From the NCBI GenBank assembly GCA_028386065.3, contig JAKUCV010001444.1:62001-126000 (forward strand): a stretch of 64,000 nucleotides of DNA, written 5' to 3'. Shown here piece after piece: positions 11,890 through 24,600 of this stretch; position 1 is the stretch's first letter; each line of letters opens with the position of its first letter. The notes beneath the pieces are model-generated. The model was not told the origin of the DNA. It saw only the letters and a program-made list of their open reading frames with translations, and did not search any database. This DNA is from Turnera subulata (Eukaryota > Streptophyta > Magnoliopsida > Malpighiales > Passifloraceae). Made by a program: the position numbers and the translations under genes.

Positions 11890-13012
11890 TTATTTACATC
11901 TGTTGGAGTTAAATTAGATAAGGAACTGGCATTATCAACGCAAGGAGTCTATACATTCAAAGCACAAGGCCAAATTTATCATTATCTTCCTGGTTTGGTG
12001 CCAACTGAAAATAGTCATAAATTAATACAACTTTACTTTTACGATACTGACAATGAATTGCATAACAGAATGCAAATATTGCAAGAAGGATGACTCAATG
12101 AGAATATAGTAAAAAAGTCGATGGATATTTTTGAAGAAAATCCTTATGCACAATTCTTGAAAAGGTTAAAAGACTTTGCATCCTTTGATGAGTTTAAGAT
12201 ACGTATCAATACAAGCTTATCTCTTGATCAACGTGTATATAATGCACCTACAACGGATCAAGTTGCTGCCTTGAAGGCAATACAGGTAACGTATCATTTA
12301 AGAGAGATATTATTGTTCATACTCATTCTGGACAAAGAAAGAGGGTGATGCACTTTTACAGTTGTTATGATGCATTACAATACCCTCTACTTTTTCTAAA
12401 AGACGAAGTTGGTTGGCATCAAAATATTTATAAACAAGATCGTCTGAATGGTGGATCAAGAAATATTGCAATCGATAACAACTACAATGCACATGTGTTT
12501 TCGTCCTCTCATGACATATTTGAAAGAGAAGATCAAGGTACATGCTATTATTATCATTTCTAATAATTTTTCTCAATATTCTATATATAATATTTGGTTT
12601 GTTAATTTTTTTTTATGCAGGAGTGCATAGACCCACAGCATCAAAAGTTTCTTGTAGAGAATATTATTGTTACAAGCTTCAAATAAGAGATTATGAACGG
12701 ACTTTAATTCTTTTGGCTGGAAGATTGCTCTAAAAATTTGTGGTTGACATGTATATAAAACTCGAATCAACAAGACTCGACTATTTTCGGCTACAACAAT
12801 AAAAAATAAGATCAGAATTATATCATGGTATTGTTGATAGTGTCATGGTTGGAGAAACTAGAGCAAATGAAGTTGGACAAAGGCTCATACTACCAGGTTC
12901 TTTTATCGGAGGTCCAAGAGGTACGCGACGTCGATACTTAGATGCAATGACATTGGTTCAACGATTTGGGAAACCAGATTTGTTTATAACAATAACATGT
13001 GATAAAGAAAAT
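11890..13012 (+). pseudogene. Helitron Rep-helicase N-terminal region, decayed
   Basis: Pieces in several frames match the Helitron-like N-terminal and Rep regions in order: FTSVGVKLDK; YTFKAQGQIYHYLPGLVP; QLYFYDTDNE; YDALQYPLLF near 12370; VSCREYYCYKLQIRD near 12640; VVDMYIKLESTRLDYF near 12740; and GETRANEVGQRLILPGSF with YLDAMTLVQRFGKPDLFIT at 12850-12995. The frame shifts near 12310 and has stops elsewhere. A likely intron remains at about 12537-12620 (GTACAT...ATGCAG) before the CIDPQHQKFL segment. The sequence stops just past the FGKPDLFITITC block and gives way to AT-rich DNA, so the catalytic C-terminal part of Rep and the helicase are missing. Confidence 0.82.
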
Positions 13013-14137
13013 TAATAGAATAATTTAATATTGACCTTAATTGGTAATATAATTTAATAATTAAAATTATATAATTTAGAAAATCAAAAGATTAAAAAAT
13101 ATCATAGACAATAATCAATTTATAAATTCTTATTCTATTACAAAAGCTAATTCTAAACAACTTTGTTTATCTATATTATGAAACAAAATTTGTCTAAATT
13201 ATATTAGGTATTTATCAAGAAAATTATTGATATATAGTTCTTTATTTATATTTTTTCAACAACTACCATCGTTAAGAAGAACAATAATTACTGGAAAATA
13301 ATAAAATTATGAAAAAGAATAACTAAAGAGTCAGCGAAAATTATAAACTAGAATAATGTCTATTAAAAAGAATAATTATAGAGAAGAATGGTTACAAGAT
13401 CTCATGGAGTTTTGTAATTTATTATCAATAAAAACCATGGTGAACGAAAATCGAAGAGCAGTTGAATTGACAATAAAAACTAAGAACAATGATTATGAGA
13501 AACAATAATAAAAAAATAATAATATAACATAATAATTCCCTTCAATAATAATATAATTTAATAATAAAAATTATATAATTTAGATTATCAAAGGATCACC
13601 AGCTATCGTTAATAATAATTGATTTATGAATTCCTATTCTAATAAAAAAGCTAATTCTAAATAATTGGTTCGTCTAGATTATGAAAAAAATCTTTGTGTA
13701 GAATATATTATGAAACGCCCCGACCCGTATTTACCGTACACGGTAAACACGTGCCGGAACTATGACAACCCAACCCAATAAAGGCCAACAACAGTAAACA
13801 TATCGACAAACTGGCCAACGGCCCAATAACAAAACTGAAATCTGGCCCTTCGGCCCAACAAGGTACTCGTCACCCGAATCCCCGGGGACATCAACAACAA
13901 CCACCATCCGGCCCAATGGCCCAATTACAATATACACACAGCAGAAAACTCAACAATATGCACAGCGGAAGACTTATGACTCACATGTTAACATATGCAA
14001 GCCCAATGCAACTAATGGATCCGAGTCCTGTCCGAGGGTACGCATCAGCTTGCCCGGTACGTTCCTGCACTACAAACAACTCATCCTACGGGATGAAACC
14101 CCGCAGGCGAGGGGTGAGTCCGAAACGCTCACCGACG

Positions 14138-14449
14138 NNNNNNNNNNNNNNNNNNNNNNNNNNNNNNNNNNNNNNNNNNNNNNNNNNNNNNNNNNNNNNN
14201 NNNNNNNNNNNNNNNNNNNNNNNNNNNNNNNNNNNNNNNNNNNNNNNNNNNNNNNNNNNNNNNNNNNNNNNNNNNNNNNNNNNNNNNNNNNNNNNNNNNN
14301 NNNNNNNNNNNNNNNNNNNNNNNNNNNNNNNNNNNNNNNNNNNNNNNNNNNNNNNNNNNNNNNNNNNNNNNNNNNNNNNNNNNNNNNNNNNNNNNNNNNN
14401 NNNNNNNNNNNNNNNNNNNNNNNNNNNNNNNNNNNNNNNNNNNNNNNNN
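14138..14449. other. Assembly gap (312 N)
   Basis: A run of N lies inside the solo LTR. By comparison with the related LTR at 21601-24790, the missing part should be ordinary LTR sequence. ORFs spanning it are meaningless. Confidence 0.99.
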
Positions 14450-16670
14450 GTATATCCAAACCACTGGGTATTCGGTATACCCCAACCACAGGCATCAACA
14501 TGCCAATCAAATCAAGTATCCAAACCAAGTAACCGACCATAGCATCCCAGAATTAACCTTCAAACCATCGGGTCGTACCACTACTTCCCACATATTTCAT
14601 CATCTCATATCAATTCCAATTCCAATTTCCACTTTCCATTTCTCAATTATCCGCAGTCAATAGCTTATTCCATTTATCCAATCACAACACTGTCTACCGT
14701 CAGCAATCACAATATCCATAACAGTCAACAATTATCCACTATCTTATTAGCTCAAGTTACACAACAGACCGTTCTATCAACAGTTTCATAACATCAATTA
14801 CTCACAGTCCAACATCAATCACAACACAGTATCCAATAAACCAATAATAGTCATACAACGATTCGATCAAGCAAATCAGCATCATAGCAACAACAGCAAC
14901 AATAACCGTAGCAGCCAAGTAACCAACACAATTCCATAATACCAAATAACCATCACAACACATGTAACACCACTTATTTACAATTAACAGTTCGTCACAA
15001 TATCCACACGACCAATAGCACAGTCCAACAACAGCAACATCAATAACCATAACAGTCAAATATCCAACAATGACCCTCTTAGTAGTTCATTCCAACAACA
15101 AAACACACAATTAACCACATTGTCCAGACCATCATTATTCTCAACACAGTACCGCGAAATCCAATATCACAGTCTAACATCAACAACAACGACAACATCA
15201 TAGCAGTCAATCAACCAACGGTAAACATCTCAGCAACTCAGTCAAACAACAAAACAAACACAGTATTACGGGCACATATCAAGGGTTATCTATCCTCACC
15301 TTGGCCGATTACTCAACTCCGGAAATAATGACCGGTACGACGCCGGCTCCTCGGGAAACTGTCCGATATCAAACCTATACACAAAGCAATGTACACACAC
15401 ATAAATGCACATAATCGGTACTATGATGCCAATACTACGAAATATACCCATTCCGGTTCTTATCCGTTATTATTTCCATTTATCGAAAATATTTACCATA
15501 CGTATATCCGAATATAATTTCGGTACTATACTTTAATTAAAACTCTTTTCAAAATGTTTTCATAAATTAATTATACTTTCCCAAAATAATAATTACCATA
15601 ATTTCCCGAGGAAGATAACATATATATATATATTTTTCAAAATATTATATTTTTTTTAAAATAAAACTATTTACCATATTATAATTACTAATTATTATTA
15701 TTGTTAGGAAACCATATTTTCCAGTAAACATGATTATATAAATTTATTTTTCTGAAAATAAATACGAATTTACGTATGTACATATATATTTCCAAAGGTA
15801 ATAATTATATATAATCTCAAAACTATTACTTTTGTATACCATATATACATATTTCCAAAAATAGTTAATTTCCATAATTTCCCAAAATATATATTTTTCT
15901 ATAACATAAATATATTCCCAGAATATATATGTATTTATTTTTTTCTATTATTATTGTTTCTTTTTTTTTTAATTTCTGGATAGGGCCAGCCCAAAGAATT
16001 AGACCAGCCCAACCAACACAAGTCAACAGCCCGATTATTAGTCCATACCATGTTAATCAAGTTAGCCCAAGCCCAAACTCAACCCAACATACCTAGATTC
16101 CCAACCCAACCATCCATCAGCCCACCTAAGGTCGGGCCCAACGGATATCCCTCAAAGGATCCGGGTCGAACCCACTGCAAACGGGTCAACCCGTTCTCCT
16201 CTCACAAACACCCACAGCTCACCTTGCTGTGGCGGCACACGAGGCGACAAGGAGCGGCGTCGCTGGTGGCTGGCGGTGCAGGTCGGCAGCGCGGCTTGGT
16301 TCTGCTGCAACAAAGGTGCTGCGACAGTCTGCAGGTGAGGCGACGAAAGCGAGACACAGCCGAGGTGGAACGGCGACGGCGGTGCAGGTGAGGCAGGTCG
16401 GGTGGTGGTCTCGGCTGGTCGGCAGGAGGCGAGGGATAAGGCACGACCCGGTAACAGAAACGGGTCACTCACCCACGCGTTGCAGAGGATGGCGAGCAAA
16501 GGAGAAAGGAAGGAGGAGACGGGTGGCGGCGCGAGGTGGTCTTGGTGGCGGTCGACGGCGGTTGGCTCCTCTCCCCTTTCTTTTTTTTCCGTTTCTTTTC
16601 TTTTCCTTCTTTTTTTTTCCTCTTTTCTTTCTTTCTCTCTTATTTTTCTTTTTCTCTCCATTTTTCTCTC

Positions 16671-16675
<5 letters not shown>

Positions 16676-16763
<88 letters not shown>
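16676..16763. repeat. 88-base T homopolymer in a pyrimidine tract
   Basis: An unbroken T run sits inside a longer C/T tract (about 16570-16830). Equivalent shorter tracts occur at the same place in the related LTRs (18365-18640 and 24200-24440). On the LTR sense strand these are polypurine tracts. Confidence 0.95.
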
Positions 16764-17239
16764 CTTCTGCTCTCCTCCTCTTTTCTACCGGTTTTAAACT
16801 GGTTTCCTTTTTTTTTATTATTATTTTTTTTATTGTTTTACTATTAAGCATGTGAACATCAAATAATATAAATCGTCCGTATTACGGGCGAATTCGATCC
16901 GGACCAGAAAATAACTGATACCCCCTTAGTTATTTTCCGGTGTGATTTTCCGAGAAATTCCGGAACCCGAAAAATACCAACTTAGTTCCGAAAAAAATTC
17001 ACGGGAAAATCACGAGCGCGGGAAAACCCTCGGTTTCGAAAAACGACTACCGATTTACCTCGAATTAATTACCCGAGATTAATTCAACAGTAAATCACGG
17101 TGAAACAATTTCTACAGTCCCGGTAAAAATCAAAAATTTACCCGGGCTGTTACATATTATGTCCTTCTAAAGATAATGATTAATATATAAGCATTTACTT
17201 AAATTTTCTCAACAATAACAAAAATTTACGGAGAACAAA

Positions 17240-18987
17240 TGAAACACCCCGACCAACAATTACCCGACAAATAGCAATTACCGAACAACAGTGCTGACAC
17301 GTGGCACAAACAATGTAAATATCAGAAATAACGGCTCAACAACAAATGCGCGTCACCCGATCTCGGGGACATCGACACATAAATATGGCCCATCGGCCCA
17401 ATATCAAAAACACGTCACCCGAACCCGGGGACCCAAAATATAGCACAGCGGAAGCAATTTTATCATTCTCAATAATAGTATGAAACCATGCAATGCAAGT
17501 TATGGATCCAAGTCCTGCCTGAGGTAACGTCACAGCCGCCGGAATGCATCGTTCCTGTACCACAAATAACGCAACCTACGGGATGAAACCCCGCAGGCGA
17601 GGGGTGAGTCCGAAACGCTCACCGGTGCATTCAAGCACAATCATGGATAAACAGAAATATGCAAACACTATAAAACTCAAGGAAGACAAAGAGGCAACAA
17701 CAGCCACAACATACCAAACCAAAGACTCGACCCAAACATACCAAAGATAATATTACCTATGAGTACCATATGTATATTTCAGAAAATATCCCTTTTTATT
17801 TTTATTTACTTTTAACAAATTATAAATATATATATATATATATATATATGTTTTTTTAATAAAAACCAGGCTGGGCCATGAATAGTGCCGACCCAACCTA
17901 CTGCACAGGCCAACCCAAGCCCCAAGCAGGAGCCCAAGGACAGGCCCACGCACCAGGCCCAGCGCACAGCCCAAAGCCCAGCTCCAACCCAAACAGAACC
18001 GGGTTAGCTACCCGGGTCGTCAAACCCACTTCTCACCTTGCGGGTGTTGCAGCGGCGGCGGTGGCGTAAAGAACGGCGAGGCGAGGCGACGACGAGCAGG
18101 ACGGCTACGGCTTGGCGACACGGCATCGCAGTGGAGCTCGCTGCTGCAGCTGCTGGTGGCTGTCGTCGTCAGCGGCGAGGGGAAGCAGATCCGCAGGTCT
18201 CCCGTCGGGTCAACGGCTCCTGGCGGCGCGTCTCGAGGCGGAAAAGGGAGGAAGAGGCGGCGGGAGGTCGGCGACGCCACGGCGAGCAGGCTGGTGGCGG
18301 CAGTGAGACAAGCAGTAGCGCAGATCGTCTTCCCGTTAATAGTAACCGGGAAGGAGAAGGTGGTAACTATTCCCTTTTTTTTTTCTTCCTTTTTTTCCTT
18401 CTATTTTCTTTCTATTTTCTTCTCTATTTTTTTATTTTTTTTTGTTTTTTGTTTTCTTTCTTTCTTTTTCTTTTCTTTTCTCTCTTCCTCTCTGTTTTCT
18501 GTGTTTTTTCTTTTTCTTTTTCTTTTTTTTTCTTTTTTTTTCTTTTTCCTTTTCCTTTCCTTTCTCTCTCTCTTTTTTTTTTCCTCTCTTCTTTTCTCTC
18601 TTTTCTTCTTCTCTTTTCTCCTCCTCTGCTTCCTTTATAGCCGTGTATCAGCCGCCTGCATAATTGAGCACAATTATGCAGGTTTGGCTGCATATGGGGC
18701 GGGTCCAGTCCGGACCAGAAAAATAACTGATATACCTCCTTAGTTATATTCCTGGTCTGCTCCGTCGCGGTTAACCTAATTTTTCTGAAGATTCCGGGAC
18801 CCGAAAAATACAAACTTTAGTCCGTAAAATCCACGGTAAAATCCCGAGCGTGGAAAAAACCTTGGTTTCGAAAAACGATGCCCGATTTACCTTGAATTAA
18901 TTACCCAAGATTAAATTCAAAGGTAAATCACTGTATAACGACTTTTACAGTCCGGTAAAAATCCAAATTTTTACTAGGGCTGTTACA
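17240..18987 (-). repeat. 3' LTR (sense minus), 1,748 bp, internally deleted
   Basis: Ends match the other LTR: GAAACACCCCGACCAAC at the left and a TTACTAGGGCTGTTACA-type end at the right. Compared with the right LTR it lacks about 1.5 kb. Alignment jumps from about 17747 here to about 23600 in the other copy, with a short AAAGA match at the breakpoint. A (TA)n run lies at about 17826-17848. Confidence 0.85.
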
Positions 18988-19175
18988 TTCTACCCAGCTT
19001 AAAAAGAATTTCGTCCTCGAAATTCCCTGTCTTATCCTTGGGTCCTACCACGATATGCTTCTGATACACTCTACCAGCTGTCCGAACTCAACACGATATC
19101 CCGTTTATGCCCTTACGCGTCTCTAGCTCCCTTATAAAAACCAAACCTCAAAACCTGGCAAACTTATTCTCTGCC

Positions 19176-19573
19176 ATGGACTCACCAATAAGAACTCGAA
19201 CTACTTCTGACTCAGTGGAGTTAAGTTATACTGGTGGTGTTAATCCCTTTATGGACTCTGATGAAGAACAACCGAAGAAACGCTTCAAGACGAACATCAT
19301 CAGTCTCAAGGAACATATGGTGGTCTCCAGAAGACGGCGAAAGAAACCTGTCGACAAGGAGGAGTCTTTCGGTCGCAAGGATGCTGATGATAGGAAGGGC
19401 AAAGGAACTGCCCTCAGCGGTACTCCACTGTAGACACTGATGCAACAGAACACTTCAATGAGGAAGGTCAGCTCTCGGTGATGCAGATCGAACAGGCTTG
19501 TATCGGACTCTCCTCTCAGATCAAGAGCATACAAAAACTTGTCAAAGATCTAGAGAAGCAAGTAACTCCATAG
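19176..19573 (+). pseudogene. Unrecognised ORF inside the element, frameshifted
   Basis: From ATG 19176 the frame is open to a TAG at 19431; a shift of one frame then continues to TAG at 19571. The first part is charged and contains PKKRFKTN and SRRRRKKP basic clusters. The second part (VMQIEQACIGLSSQIKSIQK) looks helical and could form a short coiled coil. I do not recognise the family. Its strand matches the LINE scrap at 20989, so it may belong to the same inserted LINE rather than to the LTR element. Confidence 0.3.
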
Positions 19574-20597
19574 GGTACTTCTTCTCTATTGTAAAACCGT
19601 TATGAAAAATAAATAAACAAGCTGTTCTTTTCAAACAAAACTCTTTTTAAAGATTTGAAAACTCATGTTAAGCAGAAAAGCAAGCATTTTAAGGAAAGCA
19701 AAAACCAACAAGAGGAAATAAAACCAAGCATAAAGAAGTGAAAACAAAACATGTTTCCATGTCCATCGCTCTAGATCGGTCGTATAGGTCTTCGAACCCG
19801 AGAAACGCAACTCACATAACTGACGGAGATGTCAGTTCTCCTTGTGAAAAGACGTCCGTTATCTCGCAAGGTGATGATCACGAGCACGTCCTGTGTCCCT
19901 CAAAAGAAGCGATATCCACCTGTCCACAAGCCAAAAACGTCTTCCAGATAACGTGTCCCACCATGATGTCCAAACAGGTGCAACCTGTCACACATACACT
20001 CTACCTGAGGTATGGTCCCATCAAACTGGCCACAACGGTCACAGATGCATGTGATAAAAAATGCAGGAAAAAGCCATAAAAAGGATAAAGCAAGGTAGCC
20101 AAACGTGAAAGAAAACGTAAGATGAAAACGAGCTGAAAAACACTTGCGTTTGTAGCCCGAAAACATATAAAGTGACGAAGCAAAATTTCAAACCATGGCA
20201 AAATTTTCAAAAAGCAAATTCTGGAAGATCGTAAACGTTTTGGAGTTTTGTGAAAAGAATCTACTTTTCCTATCCCTGAAAAATATTTTAATTTTTTTTC
20301 CTTTTTCTTTTTTTTTCTTTTTTTTCTTTACTATTTCCTTCTCTTTTTTTCTCTTTCCTTTTCTTTTCTTTTACTTTTTGTTTTTTTTCTTCTTTTCTTT
20401 TCTACTTCCTTCTTCTTTTTTTTTCTTTCCTTTCTATTTCCCTTTTTTTTTTCCAGAAACAGGTGGGGTCTATACTTTGAAAAAAAGGTAATCATATTTC
20501 TATAAAAGGCAAAATAACGAAAAACAAAAACCACAAAGCATTTGAGAGAAAGAAAAAAACGTTCAGAAAAAAAAACTCACAAAAGCGTCGATAGATT

Positions 20598-21020
20598 ATG
20601 CCTGCTCCATCATCTGTCTTCTTCGTCGAAGGTGCCTCCCTCGGAAGAAGGAGTCGGTTGGCCTACAGCCTGATCAACGAACGTCCAGAGGAACTACCGA
20701 ACGAGCTCGGCAGGATGCCTCGTCTGGTCTTCGTCGACGAACTCTACTCCTCCAGGTTCTTTGTCACTCCTATGGAAGAGACGTTCTTCCTAGAGGACCA
20801 AAGCACCCTAAGAACCTCCTTTTACGGCTCGGCCAATTCCGTCATGTTTTCATTTCTGAAAGACTTCAGAAATCAACCTGGAGCCCACTTGCCAATTCCT
20901 GAACCAAGGTACCTACTACCAGGTTTCGATGACTGCCTAGAGCGTGCCCAGAGTAACTCGGTTACCACCAACTTGGCCAAAGGCCCGTCTACTGGTGTGG
21001 AACTGCAGAGGGATCGCTAG
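20598..21020 (+). pseudogene. Unrecognised 140-codon ORF before the LINE endonuclease scrap
   Basis: ATG 20598 opens a frame of 140 codons in GC-richer sequence than its surroundings. It has internal patterns such as RMPRLVFVDELYSSRFF and LPIPEPRYLLPGFDD. I recognise no domain. It overlaps the start of a LINE endonuclease-like frame at 20989, as the end of ORF1 overlaps the start of ORF2 in plant LINEs, so it may be an ORF1 remnant. It could also be captured host coding sequence. A poly-pyrimidine stretch (20290-20450) lies just upstream. Confidence 0.35.
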
Positions 21021-21278
21021 GTGTTCCCAGGAGTTCGTGCGTACCTTGAGAGATCTGAAGAACCAGTACAAGCCCAACATGGTTCTGCTCACGGAGACCT
21101 AGTGGCAGCCCGAAGACAACCATAGTGTCATCCCACTTCGGTTCCCTACAACAAACCGATTCGAGCTTCCTGGCCAGAATAACACGGGTGGTATGTGGTT
21201 CTTGTGAAACGATAGCATCAGGGTCAACATTACTAATGACCCTACTAGCTTCAGGGTCAATGTTGTACCAGCAAGATA

Positions 21279-21279
<1 letters not shown>
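20989..21279 (+). pseudogene. LINE endonuclease N-terminal fragment
   Basis: The frame reads LLVWNCRGIA, the typical opening of a LINE ORF2 endonuclease. It continues LRDLKNQYKPNMVLLTET and NTGGMWFL, matching the metal-binding Glu region and the GG(I/M)W motif of that domain. In-frame stops follow LLTET and MWFL. The fragment ends at TAA 21277-21279 directly against a (TAA)n run. The rest of ORF2 is missing. Confidence 0.7.

Positions 21280-21371
<92 letters not shown>
21274..21371. repeat. (TAA)n microsatellite
   Basis: About 30 uninterrupted TAA triplets directly follow the LINE scrap. Some LINE lineages end in TAA repeats, so this may be an expanded tail. A short second run lies near 21389-21403. 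Confidence 0.95.
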
Positions 21372-21372
<1 letters not shown>

Positions 21373-21579
21373 TAATAAAAATATAAGTAATAATAATAAT
21401 AATATTTATGTTTCTGCATGTTTATGGCATCAATTACCTCTTATGTGAATGTTTTACGGCAAGCTGGCGTCCCTCGACTGGATCCATCATGTACTAACTA
21501 AATGACATAAATGCAAAATGATAAACATATGGAGCGAGCTATGCAAAGCAAATAAGCAAAACAATCACCCAAGGACCTA

Positions 21580-21600
21580 CCGCCCGCTCCGCTACCAAAA
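21580..21600 (-). promoter_or_regulatory. Likely primer-binding site
   Basis: On the minus strand, TTTTGGTAGCGGAGCGGG directly follows the end of the 5' LTR, the position of a tRNA primer-binding site. The TGGTA start is like plant LTR-element sites. I cannot name the tRNA with confidence. Confidence 0.5.
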
Positions 21601-24600
21601 TGAAACACCCCGACCAACAATTACCCGACAAATAGCAATTACCGAACAACAGTGCAAACACGTGGCACAAACAATGTAAATATCAGAAATAACGGCCCAA
21701 CATCAAATACACATCACCCGATCTCGGGGACATCGACACATAAATCCGGCCCATCGACCCAATATCAAAAACACGTCACCCGAACCCGGGGACCCAAATT
21801 ATAGCACAACGGAAGCAATTTTATCATTCTCAATAATAGTAATGTAACTTATGGATCCAAGTCCTGCCCGAGGTAACATTACAGCCGCCGGAATGCATCG
21901 TTCCTGTACCACAAATAACTCAACCTACGGGATGAAACCCCGCAGGCGAGGGGTGAGTCCGAAACGCTCACCGGTGCATTCAAGCACAATTATGTATAAA
22001 CAGAAATATGCAAACACTATAAAACTCAAGGAAGACAAACAGGCAACAGCAGCCACAACATACCAAACCAAAGGCTCGACCCAAACAAACCAAAGACTTT
22101 ATTATTATTCCAATTTTATCTTCCGGGCCCCGTCACGAATAAGCTAGGGTCGTATTAGGTTATCAACATGTTCCTAGTGCCAGATCAAAAAGAAACCGGG
22201 ATCAACATCTCAATAACAAATCTCAGGGATCAACATCCCAATCAAACCAGCATCAACATGCCCATCACAAGTAACCCAGATCATGGCCACCACAAAACAG
22301 TCTCAAACCATCCGGTCGTACCTCTACTTACCACGTGACAATTAAGTCATATCCATTCCAAAACCAAATCACAGGAATCAACATCCCAAACCCAAAACCA
22401 AAAGACACGACTCACTCATTAACTTTTCCAATTTTAATATTCGGGTCCCGTCACTGGACAAGCTAGGGTCGTACCAGGTTATCAACTATTTCGGGTGCCA
22501 GGCCAAAACGAAACCCGGGATCAACATCCCAATAAACCAAACCAATCCGGGATCAACATCCCAATAACCAAACCAAACCGGGATCAACATCCCAATAACC
22601 AAGTAACTGACCATGGCCACCACAGAACTAGCATCTAACCATCTAGTCGTACCACTACTTTCCACGTGACAATTAAATCATCATCATTTCCAATTTCCAA
22701 TTACTTTTTCCCAAATATCCAATTTAACCACAGTTAACAGACCATTCCTCTGTTAACAACCAACATCAACAACCATACAATAATCATGGAAACCAATAAC
22801 AATCAACTCAACAGTTCAATCAAGCAATCACAGGCAATTCCGATTAGCCAACCACAATACAATCTAACAACAACAACAACAATAACCATAGAAGCCAAAT
22901 AACCAACACAATTCCATATCATCAAATTTCCACAGATAATGCAACACTCAACAGTGCAATCAAACATCAAACACAACCAGCAGAGTAATATAGGCACATA
23001 TCAAGGGTTATCCATCCTCACCTTAGCCAATTATCAGTTATGGAATCCTCGACAGGTTCCAAAGCCAGTTCCTCGTGATACTGCTCATACCAGCTCCTAT
23101 ATAATAAATAACAAATATGCTCACATAAGATGCACAATAATTGATATGCCATAATACGTTGCATTTTCCTTATCATCATCATCATTTACTGTTATTAATT
23201 CTTTTACGAAAATATTTTCTTGGAAATAATTATTTTTACCATATCATATATTCTTTTCCATAAGATAAAAAGTATCACCATAATAAATACTTATCAAATT
23301 ATATATATCAGAAAATACTTTCATATAATAAATTATATCATTTACCTTAATTTTCAAAATTATGTTACATTCTTTATTTTTCTGCAACATAAATTAAGTA
23401 TAAATATATATATCTAGAAAATTATTATTTATCAAAAATATATATTAAGGTAATCATATACTATATATATTCTTTTTCTAGAAAATATAATCATATAAAC
23501 ATATTTTCTGAAAATAAATTTATAGGTATGCATTTTTATTTTCTATAAATAAATACATCCCCAAACAATTATTATATCAACATAATAATTTTTAAAAGAT
23601 AATATTACCTATGAGTACCATATGTATATTTCAGAAAATATCCCTTTTTATTTTTATTTATTTTTAACAGATTATAAATATATATATATATGTTTTTTTA
23701 ATAAAAACCGGGCTGGGCTATGAATAGTGCCGGCCCAACCTACTGCACAGGCCAACCCAAGCCCCAAGCAGGAGCCCGCGGGACAGGCCCGCGCACCAGG
23801 CCCAGTGCACAGCCCAAAGCCCAGCTCCAACCCAAACAGAACCGGGTCAGCTACCCGGGTCGTCAAACCCGCTTCTCACCTTGCGGGTGTTGCAGCGGCG
23901 GCAGTGGCGTAAAGAACAGCGAGGCGGTGCGGCGACGAGCAGGATGCCTACGGCTTGGCGACGCAGCGTCGCAGTGGAGCTCGCTGCTGCGGCTGCTGGT
24001 GGCTGTCGTCGTCAGCGGCGAGGGGAAGCAGATCCGCGGGTCTCCCGTCGGGTCAACGGCTCCTGGCGGCACGTCACACGGCGGAAACAGGAGGAAGAGG
24101 CGGCGGGAGGTCGACGACGTCACAGCGAGCAGGCTGGTGGCGGCGGTGAGACGAGCAGCGACGCGGATCGTCTTCCCGTGAACAGTAACCGAGAGAAGGT
24201 GGTAACTGTTCCCTTTTTTCTTCTTCCTTTTTTTCCTTCTATTTTCTTCTCTTTTTGTTTTGTTTTTTTTCGTTTCTTGTTTTTTTTCTTTTTCTTTTCT
24301 CTCTTCCTCTCTGTTTTCTGTGTTTTTTCTTTTTCTTTTTCTTTTTCCTTTTCCTTTCCTTTCTCTCTCTCTCTCTCTTTTTTTTTCCTCTCTTCTTTTC
24401 TCTCTTTTCTTCTTCTCTTTTCTTCTCCTCTGCTTCCTTTATAGCCGTGTATCAGCTGCCTGCTTAATTGAGCTCAATTATGCAGGTTTGGCTGCATATG
24501 GGGCGGGTTCGGTTCGGACCAGAAAATAATTGATATACCTCCTTAGTTATATTCCTGGCCTTCTCCGTCGCGGTTAACCTGATTTTTCTGAAGATTCCGG

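Larger units (their letters stand above)
13711..17154 (-). mobile_element. Solo LTR, Tekay-like, target duplication TATTA
   Basis: On the minus strand it begins TGTAACAGCCCGGG and ends GGGGCGTTTCA. Identical 5-bp sequences TATTA flank it at 13706-13710 and 17155-17159, and the Helitron flank resumes smoothly. The same LTR family forms the ends of the element at 17240-24790; shared landmarks include CCTACGGGATGAAACCCCGC and CCGAAACGCTCACCG. Most of its 3,444 bp is non-coding, and 312 positions are N. Its GC-rich segment (16200-16570) followed by a long pyrimidine tract is also shared with the family. Confidence 0.85.

Noticed and set aside
13916..14542. ORFs spanning the N gap
   Set aside because: Most of their length is N; the flanks are LTR sequence.
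16229..16855. ORFs of 100-200 codons on both strands with long Phe or Lys runs (also 18038-18813 and 23881-24529)
   Set aside because: They are translations of the pyrimidine tracts and GC-rich blocks of LTRs. The same reading appears in three LTR copies with different frames.
19107..21279. Endogenous pararetrovirus origin of the ORFs inside the two-LTR element
   Set aside because: No coat, RT or movement-protein motif was seen, and the only recognisable part is a LINE endonuclease opening.
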